Of a stretch of 64,000 nucleotides of DNA, positions 43,667-52,801 are shown in pieces. The stretch comes from Polaribacter sp. IC066 (GTDB lineage: Bacteria > Bacteroidota > Bacteroidia > Flavobacteriales > Flavobacteriaceae): the NCBI RefSeq assembly GCF_007997085.1, contig NZ_VORR01000017.1:1-64000 (forward strand). Direction: 5' to 3'. A program made the position numbers and the translations under genes. The notes beneath the pieces are model-generated. The model did not search any database. It saw only the letters and a program-made list of their open reading frames with translations, and had not been told where the DNA came from. Numbering within the stretch: position 1 is the stretch's first letter; each line of letters begins with the position of its first letter.

Positions 43667-44401
43667 ATGAAAAAATTATTTATCTTATTTTTACTGATCT
43701 CTGCAAATATTTCTATGGCACAAGATGCTGTATTACTGCGTTTAAATTATGAGGAAGGCGCTACTTATAACGTTGCTATGAAAATGTCTCAAGAAATGGG
43801 TGCCATGATGTCTATGGGAATGACCATTGATATGAATATCAAGGTTACAGATGTGCAAGAACAAACCTATGATAGTGAAATGAAATTTACAAATATGACT
43901 ATGGATATGTTACAAGCAGGTAACGCAATTAGTTATGATTCCTCTAAAAGTGATGAAGAGTTAGATGAGGGAGGTAAAATGATGAAAACTCAAATGGGCC
44001 CTATGTTAGAGGCTGTTATTTTTGCCAAAGGAAACAACTTGGGCGAAATTACAGAGGCTAGAGTAGAACCAAGTGTTATGGGTATGGAAGACATAGCGAA
44101 ACAGTCTAGTAATATTGTATATCCTACAGAGGCCATAAAAGTTGGTAGCAGTTGGACGAGCGTTAAAGAAGAAAAAGGAATGAAACTGAATTATATTTAT
44201 ACTGTAAAATCAATATCAGAAGATACCGTAATTTTAGATTTATCTGGTGATGTAACAGGAATTGCTAGCGGTAAAATTACAGGTAGTATGGATATAGAAA
44301 GAGCATCAGGAATTCCTGTAAACTCTTTAATAGATATGGATTTAGTGGTAAGCGGCCAAGAAATGAAATCTAAAGTTACTATGGTAATGAGTAAGATGTA
44401 G
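43667..44401 (+). CDS. Methionine-rich exported protein (DUF6263-like)
   Basis: A 244-residue protein with signal peptide (MKKLFILFLLISANISMAQ). The mature part is strikingly rich in Met (for example MSQEMGAMMSMGMTIDMN) and predicted to be mostly beta strands, with GASSWT-like core VGSSWTSVKEEKGMKLNYIY and a C-terminal strand pair. It resembles Bacteroidota proteins annotated as DUF6263. Methionine clusters can bind copper(I), but no His or Cys motifs support that here, so the role is open. It is a single gene with its own promoter and terminator. Confidence 0.72.
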   Translation: MKKLFILFLLISANISMAQDAVLLRLNYEEGATYNVAMKMSQEMGAMMSMGMTIDMNIKVTDVQEQTYDSEMKFTNMTMDMLQAGNAISYDSSKSDEELDEGGKMMKTQMGPMLEAVIFAKGNNLGEITEARVEPSVMGMEDIAKQSSNIVYPTEAIKVGSSWTSVKEEKGMKLNYIYTVKSISEDTVILDLSGDVTGIASGKITGSMDIERASGIPVNSLIDMDLVVSGQEMKSKVTMVMSKM

Positions 44402-44724
44402 TATTTTGATTAAGCAAAATTTTCTGTAATTCTATATGTACTTTTGATGTGGTTTTTGCATTCAAGTAAGTTAGGTGCATATAAACTCTAAAAAGTTTCA
44501 ACATTTTAAATAAATGTTGAAACTTTTTTTATTGTTTTTAAGTTTTAGAGTTTGGTAATAACTTGAGTAACTTTAGTGCAGATGTTTTATGTTATCAGCA
44601 GTTCAAATAATTGTTTTAAATTTTTATTTTTGAATTATTTAAATTTTTATTGGTACACTTTTAAGATGCTTAACCCCTCACGAATTTTATTTTATGTTTT
44701 TTATCCAAAGAAACCAACGTTGAA
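44402..44724. other. Intergenic stretch between convergent genes
   Basis: Only the terminator at 44491-44530 is supported. The rest is AT-rich. A plus-strand frame from 44576 runs antisense into the amidohydrolase gene and is not credible as a gene. Confidence 0.4.
44491..44530 (+). terminator. Terminator after the Met-rich protein gene
   Basis: Perfect 16-base arms (44491-44506 and 44512-44527) with a 5-base loop and a T-run, 90 bases after the stop codon. Confidence 0.85.
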
Positions 44725-45537
44725 CTACTTTAAATCATGTACATCAATCTTAAATAATTCTGCCGCATTTTTCCATAAAATTAGTTCTTTTTTATCGTCT
44801 GCTAAATCTAATTGATGCATAAATTTTAAATATGATTTCATATTAGAAATTGGCCAATCTGTGCCATATAATAAATATTTAGGATCACAAGCATACGTAA
44901 TCATTTCTTCAATTTCTCTTTTCATGTAGCGTTCAAATTTATCGCTAAAATCTCCCAAAACGAGTCCAGAAATATCTGCATAAACGTTTTTGTTTTTATA
45001 GACAACTTCCATACAATCTTTAATCCAAGGATTGCCAACATGGCAAATTACAATTTTTAAATCTGGGTAGTCTACCGCCAAATCATCAATATGTAAAGGA
45101 TGAGAATATTTTACTTTTCCTGTTGGCGCATAGGTGTCACCAGAATGAAACATGACAGGAACATCGTATTCAATAGCCATTTCATACATCAATTTAAAAC
45201 GGATATCATTTGGGTAAAAAGGCTCATAACCTGGGTAAAACTTTAAGCCTTTAATAAAACCTTGTTGTAAATATTTGCTAATTTCTATAACGTCTTTATA
45301 ATTGTAATGCCAGTAACTAACGCCTGCAACAACACCTAGATTTTTGTATCCTTTAACAGCTTCTACAACTTGTTTTGTGCTTGGTCTATGTTCATTTACT
45401 TTATAAGAAGACAATACTAAAGAATAGTCTACATTGTTGTCTTTCATTGTTTTAGAAAGTAAATCTAAACTCTCTGTGATAGAGGTTACCCGTTCTTCGT
45501 GGTAATTGTTAAGGTGTGTATGTACGTCTATAATCAT
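44725..45537 (-). CDS. Amidohydrolase-2 family metal-dependent hydrolase
   Basis: A 270-residue TIM-barrel enzyme. The metal-binding HxH is at residues 6-8 (DVHTH). Further conserved sites follow in order: KGLKFYPGYEP, PVMFHSGDT, IVICHVGNPW and a late Asp in LLYGTDWPISN. The family includes decarboxylases and lactonases of aromatic or sugar acids, so the reaction cannot be fixed. It lies downstream of a serine hydrolase gene on the same strand with 68 bases between them and may be in one unit with it. Confidence 0.88.
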   Translation of the reverse strand: MIIDVHTHLNNYHEERVTSITESLDLLSKTMKDNNVDYSLVLSSYKVNEHRPSTKQVVEAVKGYKNLGVVAGVSYWHYNYKDVIEISKYLQQGFIKGLKFYPGYEPFYPNDIRFKLMYEMAIEYDVPVMFHSGDTYAPTGKVKYSHPLHIDDLAVDYPDLKIVICHVGNPWIKDCMEVVYKNKNVYADISGLVLGDFSDKFERYMKREIEEMITYACDPKYLLYGTDWPISNMKSYLKFMHQLDLADDKKELILWKNAAELFKIDVHDLK

Positions 45538-45605
45538 GTTATGTGATTCTTAATTTTGTAAATTAAAATAGTAATATTTGGTTTAAATTTATTTTTGGTT
45601 TGTTG

Positions 45606-46898
45606 TTATTCTTTTAAAGCACTATAAATAATTTGCTCTAGTTGGTTATTAATACTGTTGTTAAAAGGAGATGATAATACTTGTCTTAATTGAATAACGA
45701 TTAAATTATTTTTTGGATCAATCCAAAATACGGTACTAAATGCACCTGACCAACTGTAAGTGCCATCGGGTCTATTAGAATGACCATCGGCAATATCAAA
45801 TCCAAATCCAAAGCGAGCAGATCCCCAAGGATAAGAAAGCGAATCAATCTGATTTTGATGCATAGATTTCGCTGTTTTAGCTTCTAATATTTTTATACCT
45901 TTTAAGGATCCGTTATTTAGCATTGTTTGGCAGAAAATAAAATAAGCTCTTGCGGTTCCTGTCATTCCACTTCCGCCAGATGCATATGTTTTGGCACCTT
46001 CTGTAGGGTAGTTTGCAATATACATTTTACCCATATTAGAAGCTTGGGTAATTGTTCCGTTTTTTGTGGGTAAAAAAACTTTTGCAAGGTTGTCTGTGTA
46101 AGATTCATCAAAATAAAAATCTAACATTTCGATGCCTAAAGGTTTGGTAATATTTTCTCGAATATACTCATCTAATTTCATTTCTGAAGCAACTTCAACC
46201 ACCCGACCTAAAACATCTGTATTTAAACCATATGCCCATTTAGTTCCTGGTTCATGGGTTAGCGGAAGATTGCCAATTTTGCTCATGGTCTCTGTGGTTG
46301 TTATTGGTAAATGTGTGCTTAAATCAGGTATGCCGTTTTTCGCTAAAATTGCACCAAACACTTGCGGATTCATAAATCCGTAAGGAACACCTGCCGTTTG
46401 GGTTAACAAATGACGCACTGTGGGGTTGGTCATAGACGGTTTACTTGTCCATGTAGTATCTTTCGGATTAAAACTTGTTAATATTTGAGTTTCTTTAAAA
46501 GAGGGAATAAATTTACCAATAGGATCGTCTAATTTTAATTTGCCTGCTTCAATTAATTGCATCGCTGCAACAGAGGTAATTGGCTTGGTCATTGATGCCA
46601 AACGAAATAAATGGTCTTTATTGTACGGTTTGGTTCTGGCAGAATCAGACCAACCGATTGCCGATTCATAAATTATTTTACCATTTTTAGCAATTAAAGT
46701 CACGGCGCCGGGGTATTTTTTTGCGTTTACAAAGTTCATTACCAAAGTTTTAATTTTTGCTAAACTATCGGATATCATACCAACATCCTCTGGTTTTGCA
46801 AATTGAAATTCAGTTACTTTTTGCTTTTTATGTGTGATAGAACAAGAACAGATTAATAAACTAGCAATAAGAACAAAAACGGTATTAGACAACTTCAT
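45606..46898 (-). CDS. Class C beta-lactamase-like serine hydrolase lipoprotein
   Basis: A 430-residue exported lipoprotein with a lipobox ending at Cys (LLICSCS) near residue 18. The catalytic serine is in SMTK (SxxK) within FRLASMTKPITSVAAMQ, Tyr in the YxN-like YGLN of KWAYGLNTDV, and a third motif is seen as ASGGSGM. These fit the beta-lactamase/DD-peptidase/esterase EstB superfamily. Most such Bacteroidota proteins are esterases or peptidases rather than antibiotic-resistance enzymes. It has no neighbours that define the substrate. Confidence 0.9.
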   Translation of the reverse strand: MKLSNTVFVLIASLLICSCSITHKKQKVTEFQFAKPEDVGMISDSLAKIKTLVMNFVNAKKYPGAVTLIAKNGKIIYESAIGWSDSARTKPYNKDHLFRLASMTKPITSVAAMQLIEAGKLKLDDPIGKFIPSFKETQILTSFNPKDTTWTSKPSMTNPTVRHLLTQTAGVPYGFMNPQVFGAILAKNGIPDLSTHLPITTTETMSKIGNLPLTHEPGTKWAYGLNTDVLGRVVEVASEMKLDEYIRENITKPLGIEMLDFYFDESYTDNLAKVFLPTKNGTITQASNMGKMYIANYPTEGAKTYASGGSGMTGTARAYFIFCQTMLNNGSLKGIKILEAKTAKSMHQNQIDSLSYPWGSARFGFGFDIADGHSNRPDGTYSWSGAFSTVFWIDPKNNLIVIQLRQVLSSPFNNSINNQLEQIIYSALKE

Positions 46899-47045
46899 AG
46901 AGTGTTTTTTTTAAAAGAATGATTACTAAAGGGAGGTTCTTTGACTTATAAATTACTAAAAGATAAAAAGCTTTATGCATTAAAGCTTGATGCCCTGAAA
47001 CAATTTTAAGTAAAAATCTAAATTACCTTATTTTATTTAGATAGT

Positions 47046-47157
47046 CAAATAAAAAAAAATCTCCAAGTTTTGCAAGGAAGTTAAGGTATTTAAATGCAGG
47101 CGCTTTGCTTCCTTGATCTCGATTCATAGTTTTTGTTCTCTTAACTGCTAAACGAAT
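47046..47157 (-). repeat. Diverged copy of the htpG terminator and 3' end
   Basis: The A-run, CTCCAAGTTTT, AAGTTAAGGTATTTAAATG and following bases match 47729-47845 almost base for base over the first 50 positions, with weaker similarity beyond into the last codons of htpG. The matching reading frame has a stop, so it is not coding. Confidence 0.55.
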
Positions 47158-47734
47158 CATTATTTGACAAAAACAGGCGAGTTACCTTATGTTAAAACGG
47201 TTTTATGGGTTAGACGTATTTGTTAATTTTTGTGAAGGATTTTATCAAGGATTTTGTGGTTTTGGTAAATTATCTAGTGGTGAACTAATTTGTTTATTTT
47301 AAAATAGTTAAAAAAAGGAATTTGTAAATTTAAGGTGTACACGTCAGAACTATTTCTTTGGATAAAAGTCAAGTAAAATGAGTCAATTAGTTTTTATTGT
47401 GATAACTCAAAGAAAATAGACAAGAGAATTTGATAATGCGCAGTTTTGGTTTTTTGATTAAAGGAAGAAATCACATAAAATTTTATACCTTTAAATTTCA
47501 GTACTATGGGATTTTTCCTAACGTCGAAATGTTAAAACGTGAGGATTTTTCTTGCATTAAAAGTAGGTGAATTATTTGTAAAACTAATATTACTAATTTT
47601 GCAAATGATGGTTAACTAGCAATCTTTTTATCAAAAATACATTATGCTTATTAATTTTCAGTTTACTTCGTTATACCTTCTTGTAAATACGTGATGATTT
47701 TATAGAGTAGTAATTTTTTTATCAAAATTTAAAA

Positions 47735-47768
47735 TAAAAAAAAACCTCCAAGTTTTCACAAGGAGGTT
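47735..47768 (-). terminator. htpG terminator
   Basis: AACCTCC (47743-47749) pairs with GGAGGTT (47762-47768). On the minus strand the stem is followed by a run of nine T. It lies 28 bases after the htpG stop codon. Confidence 0.8.
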
Positions 47769-47795
47769 AAAGTATTTAAATGTAACTGGGTTGCC

Positions 47796-49706
47796 TTATT
47801 TAATCAACTCATAACTTCTTTTAATAAAGCTTGTTAAATCTTTACCATGTAAAAGGTTTTGAGCTAATTTTGCCAAATCAAAAGCTTGCGAAATTAAATG
47901 TTTTTGTGAAGCTTCATCCTTATCATTTAAGATGTTAGAAATTAACGGACTATTTGTGTTCACTACTAAATTGTACATGTCAGGAAAGTTCCCCATTCCC
48001 ATCATTCCACCACCACCAGAAGCTTGCATTTCTTTCATTCTGCGCATAAATTCTGGAACTGTAATAATAAACGGAGAAGCATCAGAATCCATCGCTTCTA
48101 ATTGAACTGTATACGTTTCTTTAGGAACGTTTGCCTCAATCATTGGCTTTAAAGTTTCTTTTTCTTCATCAGATAATTTAGAAATTACAGTTTCATCTTT
48201 TTTGATTAAATTATCAATAAAATCAGAATCTACTCTCGTAAATTTTACTTTTGCATCACCACCTTCTAGTTTCTGCATTAAATGAGAAATAATAGGAGAG
48301 TCTAAAACAAGAACTTCATAGCCTTTTGCCGTTGCAGATTCTATAAAACTGTGCTGTGCTTCTTGGTTTGATGTGTATAAAACAACATGATTACCGTCTT
48401 TATCAGTTTGAGTTTCCTTTGTTTTTTCAACCAATTCATCAAACGTAAAATAAGAATTTGCAACGGTTGGGTATAAAGCAAACTTCTTTGCTTTGTCAAA
48501 GAATTTATCTTCAGACAACATTCCGTATTCAATAATTACTTTAATATCGTTCCATTTTGTTTCAAAATCTGCTCTGTCTTTTTTGAACAAAGAAGATAAT
48601 TTATCAGCAACCTTTTTAGTTATGTAACCTGATATTTTCTTTACCGCACCGTCTGCTTGTAAACCAGAACGAGAAACATTTAAAGGAATGTCTGGAGAAT
48701 CAATCACACCTTTTAACATCTGTAAAAAGTCTGGTACAATTCCTTCAACATTATCCGTTACATAAACTTGATTTTGGTATAACTGAATTTTATCCTTTTG
48801 CATATCCATAGACGGACTTAACTTTGGAAAGAACAAAATTCCTGTTAAGTTAAAAGGATAATCAACATTTAAGTGAATGTGAAATAAAGACTCTTCAAAT
48901 TGCATTGGATACAATTCTCTGTAAAAGTTATTATAATCTTCTTCATTTAAGTCAGCAGGCATTTTTGTCCAAGCTGGGCTTGTATTGTTAATGATATTAT
49001 CAACATCAATTTGTTTGTGCGCTTCGGTAGTTTCTTTACCATCTTTATCGGTGGTAGTTGCAGGCGTAAAATCTGGATCGTTTACTTTTTTAGTTCCAAA
49101 TTTAATTGGCACTTGGTTAAAACGATTGTATTTATTTAATAAACCTTTTATTTTATCTTCTTTTAAAAACTCTAAAGAGTCTTCTGCAATGTGTAAAACA
49201 ATTTCTGTACCTCTGTCAGATTTGTCGTGCTCAACGAGCGTATATTCAGGAGAGCCGTCACAAGTCCAATGTGCAGCGGGTTCATCTTTAAAAGACTTTG
49301 TAATAAGGTCTACTTTTGCAGCCACCATAAAAGCAGAGTAAAAACCTAATCCGAAATGGCCAATAACGCCAGTTTCGTTTTTGTCATCTTTATATTTTTC
49401 TAAAAACTCTTCGGCTCCAGAAAATGCAATTTGGTTGATGTATTTTTCAACCTCATCCGCAGTCATTCCTAAACCTTGGTCTTTAATTGTTATGGTTTTC
49501 GCTTTTTCATCAATACTGATTTCTATTTTTGCGTCGCCTAATTCGGTATTAGCCTCACCAATAGAAATTAAGTGTTTTAATTTTGTAGTTGCATCTGTAC
49601 CGTTAGAAATTAACTCACGTAAAAATATTTCGTGATCAGAGTACAAGAATTTTTTAATCAGCGGAAAAATGTTTTCTACTGATACATTAATATTTCCCTT
49701 TGCCAT
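47796..49706 (-). CDS. htpG: Molecular chaperone HtpG (Hsp90)
   Basis: ATP-dependent cytosolic chaperone dimer that remodels folded client proteins. The N-terminal GHKL ATPase motifs are present: LRELISNGTDATTKL, DQGLGMT, IGHFGLGFYSAFMVA and the GTEIVLHI loop. The middle domain (for example NVSRSGLQADGAVKKI) and the C-terminal dimerisation domain follow. The open frame begins at 49775, but the ATG at 49706 (MAKGNINVSVENIFPL) is the conserved start and gives 636 residues. It is a single gene with a strong terminator. Confidence 0.97.
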   Translation of the reverse strand: MAKGNINVSVENIFPLIKKFLYSDHEIFLRELISNGTDATTKLKHLISIGEANTELGDAKIEISIDEKAKTITIKDQGLGMTADEVEKYINQIAFSGAEEFLEKYKDDKNETGVIGHFGLGFYSAFMVAAKVDLITKSFKDEPAAHWTCDGSPEYTLVEHDKSDRGTEIVLHIAEDSLEFLKEDKIKGLLNKYNRFNQVPIKFGTKKVNDPDFTPATTTDKDGKETTEAHKQIDVDNIINNTSPAWTKMPADLNEEDYNNFYRELYPMQFEESLFHIHLNVDYPFNLTGILFFPKLSPSMDMQKDKIQLYQNQVYVTDNVEGIVPDFLQMLKGVIDSPDIPLNVSRSGLQADGAVKKISGYITKKVADKLSSLFKKDRADFETKWNDIKVIIEYGMLSEDKFFDKAKKFALYPTVANSYFTFDELVEKTKETQTDKDGNHVVLYTSNQEAQHSFIESATAKGYEVLVLDSPIISHLMQKLEGGDAKVKFTRVDSDFIDNLIKKDETVISKLSDEEKETLKPMIEANVPKETYTVQLEAMDSDASPFIITVPEFMRRMKEMQASGGGGMMGMGNFPDMYNLVVNTNSPLISNILNDKDEASQKHLISQAFDLAKLAQNLLHGKDLTSFIKRSYELIK

Positions 49707-49867
49707 AATATAGTATGTTTTGTTTTTGTTGATGTTATTCGCTGTAGTTTTTTTTATAAAAAAAGCACAAACCAAACATCGCTGTTTTAATTCTAAACCA
49801 AGTAGTCAAAAAAAATACCAAACATTTTATTATGACAAGATGACAGATAGAATCAGATTACGATAAA

Positions 49868-49898
49868 TTGTGTGTAAATTGAAAATTCACTATTTTTG
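49868..49898 (+). promoter_or_regulatory. Promoter of the FabH-like gene
   Basis: TTG at 49868-49870, a 20-base spacer and TATTTTTG at 49891-49898 form one of the best -33/-7 pairs in the window. The start codon is 44 bases further on. Confidence 0.6.
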
Positions 49899-49942
49899 TT
49901 AGTTGTAAACAAACAAATAACTAAAAAATACCACTTTAAATT

Positions 49943-50956
49943 ATGTATAATTCAAAAATTACGGGTCTTGGATATTATGTTCCTGAAAATGTTGTGACCA
50001 ACGACGATTTAAAGGAATTTATGGACACTTCAGATGAATGGATTCAAGAAAGAACAGGCATTAAAGAACGAAGATGGATCGATCCAAAAACTGGCGATAA
50101 TACTTCTTCTATGGGAGCCAAGGCAGGTAAAATTGCCATAGAAAGAGCGGGTTTAACAAAAGATGATATCGATTTTATTGTGTTTGCAACCTTAAGCCCA
50201 GATATGTATTTCCCTGGCGGCGGCGTGCGCGTACAAGATATGTTAGATATGCCAACGATTGGTGCTTTAGATGTTCGTAATCAGTGTTCTGGTTTTATTT
50301 ATGCGATGTCTGTTGCAGATCAATTTATAAAAACCGGAATGTATAAAAACATCTTGGTGATTGGTGCTGAAAATCATTCTGGCGGATTAGAAAAATCTAC
50401 TAGAGGTAGAGGTGTAACTGTGATTTTTGGGGATGGGGCAGGAGCCGCAGTATTGTCACGAAGTGAAGAAAAAGAAAAAGGAAAAGGCATTTTATCAACG
50501 CACTTACATTCTGAAGGAAAACATGCGAGAGAATTAATGTTAGAGGGTCCGGCAACCGGAAGATGGGTTCCAGAAATTTTGGCAGAAAATGATCCTGAAG
50601 ACCAATCTTATTATCCGCATATGAATGGTCAATTTGTTTTTAAACATGCTGTTGTTCGTTTTTCTGAAGCAATTTTAGAGGGTTTACAAGCTAATAATTT
50701 GCAGAAAGAAGATATTGATATGTTAATTCCGCATCAAGCAAATTTAAGAATTGCACAATTTATTCAAAAGAAATTTAAATTAACCGATGATAAAGTGCAC
50801 AATAACATTCAAAAGTACGGAAATACAACAGCTGCATCAGTAATCATTGCGCTAACAGAAGCTTGGGAAATGGGCAAAATTAAAGACAATGATTTGGTTG
50901 TTTTAGCTGCTTTTGGTAGTGGTTTTACTTGGGGAAGTGTCGTTATTAGATGGTAA
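49943..50956 (+). CDS. 3-oxoacyl-ACP synthase III (FabH-like)
   Basis: Condensing enzyme of the KAS III type. The catalytic Cys115 is in RNQCSGFIYAM, the His in PHQANLRIAQF and the Asn in KYGNTTAASV, so the triad is intact. The C-terminal AAFGSGFTWGSVVIRW is typical. It could start fatty acid synthesis or act in a secondary pathway; many flavobacteria have more than one FabH, and no other fatty acid genes are adjacent. The 337-residue length is normal. Confidence 0.92.
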   Translation: MYNSKITGLGYYVPENVVTNDDLKEFMDTSDEWIQERTGIKERRWIDPKTGDNTSSMGAKAGKIAIERAGLTKDDIDFIVFATLSPDMYFPGGGVRVQDMLDMPTIGALDVRNQCSGFIYAMSVADQFIKTGMYKNILVIGAENHSGGLEKSTRGRGVTVIFGDGAGAAVLSRSEEKEKGKGILSTHLHSEGKHARELMLEGPATGRWVPEILAENDPEDQSYYPHMNGQFVFKHAVVRFSEAILEGLQANNLQKEDIDMLIPHQANLRIAQFIQKKFKLTDDKVHNNIQKYGNTTAASVIIALTEAWEMGKIKDNDLVVLAAFGSGFTWGSVVIRW

Positions 50957-50977
50957 TAATTTAAGAAGAGCTGCAAA

Positions 50978-51166
50978 ATGAAGAGAAAATATAAATTTTT
51001 TTTATTGATTTCAAATGTTAGTTTGATTTTAATTGGGATGAATATTTTTTTAAAATTTATACCTTTTGAAAGCTCAAAAGTAAACCCAATTTTAATTTTA
51101 TTTTTCTGTCTGATGAATATTTTAATCGCATTGAAATCTTCATTTGAGGCTGTTAATCATAAATAA
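50978..51166 (+). CDS. Small two-helix membrane protein
   Basis: A 62-residue protein with two predicted transmembrane helices: about residues 8-26 (FLLISNVSLILIGMNIFLKF) and 36-54 (NPILILFFCLMNILIALKS), with a positively charged N-terminus (MKRKYK). It follows the FabH-like gene after 21 bases and is probably co-transcribed with it. I recognise no family. Its regular helix-loop-helix pattern makes a real gene likely. Confidence 0.55.
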   Translation: MKRKYKFFLLISNVSLILIGMNIFLKFIPFESSKVNPILILFFCLMNILIALKSSFEAVNHK

Positions 51167-51329
51167 ATTTTAGCGTTTAGAATTTTAGAGAATAATTGAA
51201 GATCATTTTTTCAACATAAAATACTGATTTATATAACTTTTAAAGTATTGTTAAATTTTAAGTAAATAAATTATTTTGTTTGTATAAACAGTATTTTCGT
51301 TGAACAATTCATCTAAAAACCATCAAATT

Positions 51330-52139
51330 ATGAAATTAGTTGCTCTTAAACCTTTTCTTTTTATTGCGCTAGCAATAGTCACCTTACATATAAACGCTCA
51401 AAAGATTAGTGGCAAGGCAACTTATATTTCTAAATCTAAAATGGAACTGGGTAGTTGGGGCGCAACATTAAGTGAAGCTGCGAAGAAAGATGTAGCAGCG
51501 CGCCTTAAAAATAGGTTAGAAAAAACTTATTTTTTAACGTTTAATAATCAGGAATCTTCTTTTTTAGAAGAAGAAAAAATTGATGCCATTTCAGGGGCTA
51601 CAGATTCTTGGGGAGGTTATTTCTCTAGAGGAGATCATTACAAAAATATTAAAGAACAGAAGTTAGTGCAAAGTCAAGAATTTTATGGAAAACGTTTTCT
51701 AGTAAAAGACGAATTATATAAAATAGATTGGACGATGGGTACGGAAACTAAAAAAATTGGCCAATATACATGTTACAGAGCAAAAGCTTTTGTGCCAGCA
51801 AAAGAGCTTAATTGGTTCGATTTTTCTTGGGGAGATTTAGCACCAACCACCAAAAAAGAGGGTGATACAGAAAATCTAACGTTGGTAGAAGCTTGGTATA
51901 CACCTCAAATCCCTGTAACGCAAGGTCCCGCTGAGTATTGGGGTTTACCAGGATTAATTCTAGAAGTAAGCGTGAATAATACAACTTTGTTATGCATTGA
52001 AGTTGAGCTTAATAAAGATGATAAAATTGCTATTCAGGCTCCAGAAAAAGGAAAAGAAATTACCAAAAAAGAGTATACTTTAACGGTACGTGAGAAAATG
52101 CTTGAAATGAGAAGTAATAGAATGGGAAGAAGAGGTTAA
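51330..52139 (+). CDS. GLPGLI-family exported protein with a DAISGAT motif
   Basis: A 269-residue exported protein of the Bacteroidota GLPGLI family, whose hallmark is present as YWGLPGLILEV. I start at ATG 51330, giving a signal peptide (MKLVALKPFLFIALAIVTL, ending near INA/Q); the longer frame begins with a TTG at 51300. Family members are thought to act in the periplasm or outer membrane, function unknown. Residues 85-91 read DAISGAT, which matches the motif used for covalent FMN attachment by ApbE; this is unusual for the family. The final residues are MRSNRMGRRG. Confidence 0.88.
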   Translation: MKLVALKPFLFIALAIVTLHINAQKISGKATYISKSKMELGSWGATLSEAAKKDVAARLKNRLEKTYFLTFNNQESSFLEEEKIDAISGATDSWGGYFSRGDHYKNIKEQKLVQSQEFYGKRFLVKDELYKIDWTMGTETKKIGQYTCYRAKAFVPAKELNWFDFSWGDLAPTTKKEGDTENLTLVEAWYTPQIPVTQGPAEYWGLPGLILEVSVNNTTLLCIEVELNKDDKIAIQAPEKGKEITKKEYTLTVREKMLEMRSNRMGRRG

Positions 52140-52239
52140 ACCTGCTATTTTCAATAATTTTAATTTTTTCTAACCAATAAAAATTTACAATCTAAAGAGA
52201 CAAACTCTAATAATTTTGCCAGTCTAATATTTAAAATTT

Positions 52240-52405
52240 TTACCTGAAGCTTTGTTGTGAGCTAATACTATTTTTTTTGTTATTCGAGATAATTGTAGGC
52301 TCTTTAGGATTAGTATAAAAAGAACTTTCTTCATTTATATGACTGATAGCTGCAAAACATTCTTTATCTTGTAGGTAACAGAACCAAACAATTATATTTA
52401 TTTTT
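52240..52405 (-). pseudogene. Start-less coding-like fragment
   Basis: A minus-strand frame of about 54 codons reads INIIVWFCYLQDKECFAAIS, then HINEESSFYTNPKEPTIISN and NKKNSISSQQSFR before a TAA at 52242-52240. It has no ATG, GTG or TTG, and an in-frame stop lies just upstream. Its composition looks like real protein. It is most likely the tail of a lost gene. Family unknown. Confidence 0.3.
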
Positions 52406-52411
52406 TAGTAT

Positions 52412-52419
52412 TAATTTTG
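52412..52419 (+). promoter_or_regulatory. -7 promoter box for the CoA-binding protein
   Basis: TAATTTTG matches TAnnTTTG and lies 19 bases before the start codon at 52439. Confidence 0.45.
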
Positions 52420-52438
52420 TTTAATTTATTTTACAACT

Positions 52439-52801
52439 ATGAAAAATAGAACATTAGTCATCGGTGCATCTACAAATCCTAATAGATATTCTAATATTGC
52501 TATTAAAAGATTAAGAGACAAAGAATTACCAGTGGTAGCTTTAGGCTTTAGAAAAGGAAAAGTTTTAGATGTAACTGTAGATGATGAACAACAAGAGTAC
52601 AAAAATATAGATACGGTTACGTTATATTTAAACCCTGAAAGGCAAGAAGAATACTACAATTATATAGTTTCTTTAGCGCCAAGACGAGTTATCTTTAATC
52701 CTGGAACAGAAAACACTGCGTTGGTAAAGTTACTAGAAGAAAATAAGATTGAGGCAGAAGTAGCATGTACTTTAGTTTTATTATCAACAGACCAGTATTA
52801 A
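52439..52801 (+). CDS. CoA-binding (YccU-like) Rossmann protein
   Basis: A 120-residue single-domain protein: LVIGASTNPNRYSNIAIKRL is the nucleotide-binding start of the CoA-binding domain, followed by LPVVALGFRKGKVLDV, DTVTLYLNPERQEEYYNYI and RVIFNPGTENTALVKLLEEN. The fold resembles the CoA-binding part of succinyl-CoA synthetase without catalytic domains. Its cellular role is unknown; homologues may sense or buffer acyl-CoA. It is a single gene. Confidence 0.88.
   Translation: MKNRTLVIGASTNPNRYSNIAIKRLRDKELPVVALGFRKGKVLDVTVDDEQQEYKNIDTVTLYLNPERQEEYYNYIVSLAPRRVIFNPGTENTALVKLLEENKIEAEVACTLVLLSTDQY

Larger units (their letters stand above)
46899..47795. other. Repeat-rich non-coding stretch downstream of htpG
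   Basis: About 900 bases without a credible gene. The segment 47046-47157 is a diverged direct copy of the htpG terminator and 3' coding end at 47729-47845. The segment 47428-47520 is a copy of the palindromic repeat at 19988-20085. The mosaic suggests an old tandem duplication that has decayed. Confidence 0.5.

Noticed and set aside
44576..44815. 79-codon plus-strand frame entering the amidohydrolase gene
   Set aside because: It is antisense over its 3' part and has Phe/Asn-rich AT-driven composition; no family.
45606..46898. Antibiotic-resistance beta-lactamase
   Set aside because: The protein is a class C-like serine hydrolase lipoprotein of a family in which most members are esterases or peptidases; nothing in the context suggests resistance.
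49707..49775. Longer HtpG start
   Set aside because: The extra 23 residues are not part of the conserved family, and the ATG at 49706 is the standard start.
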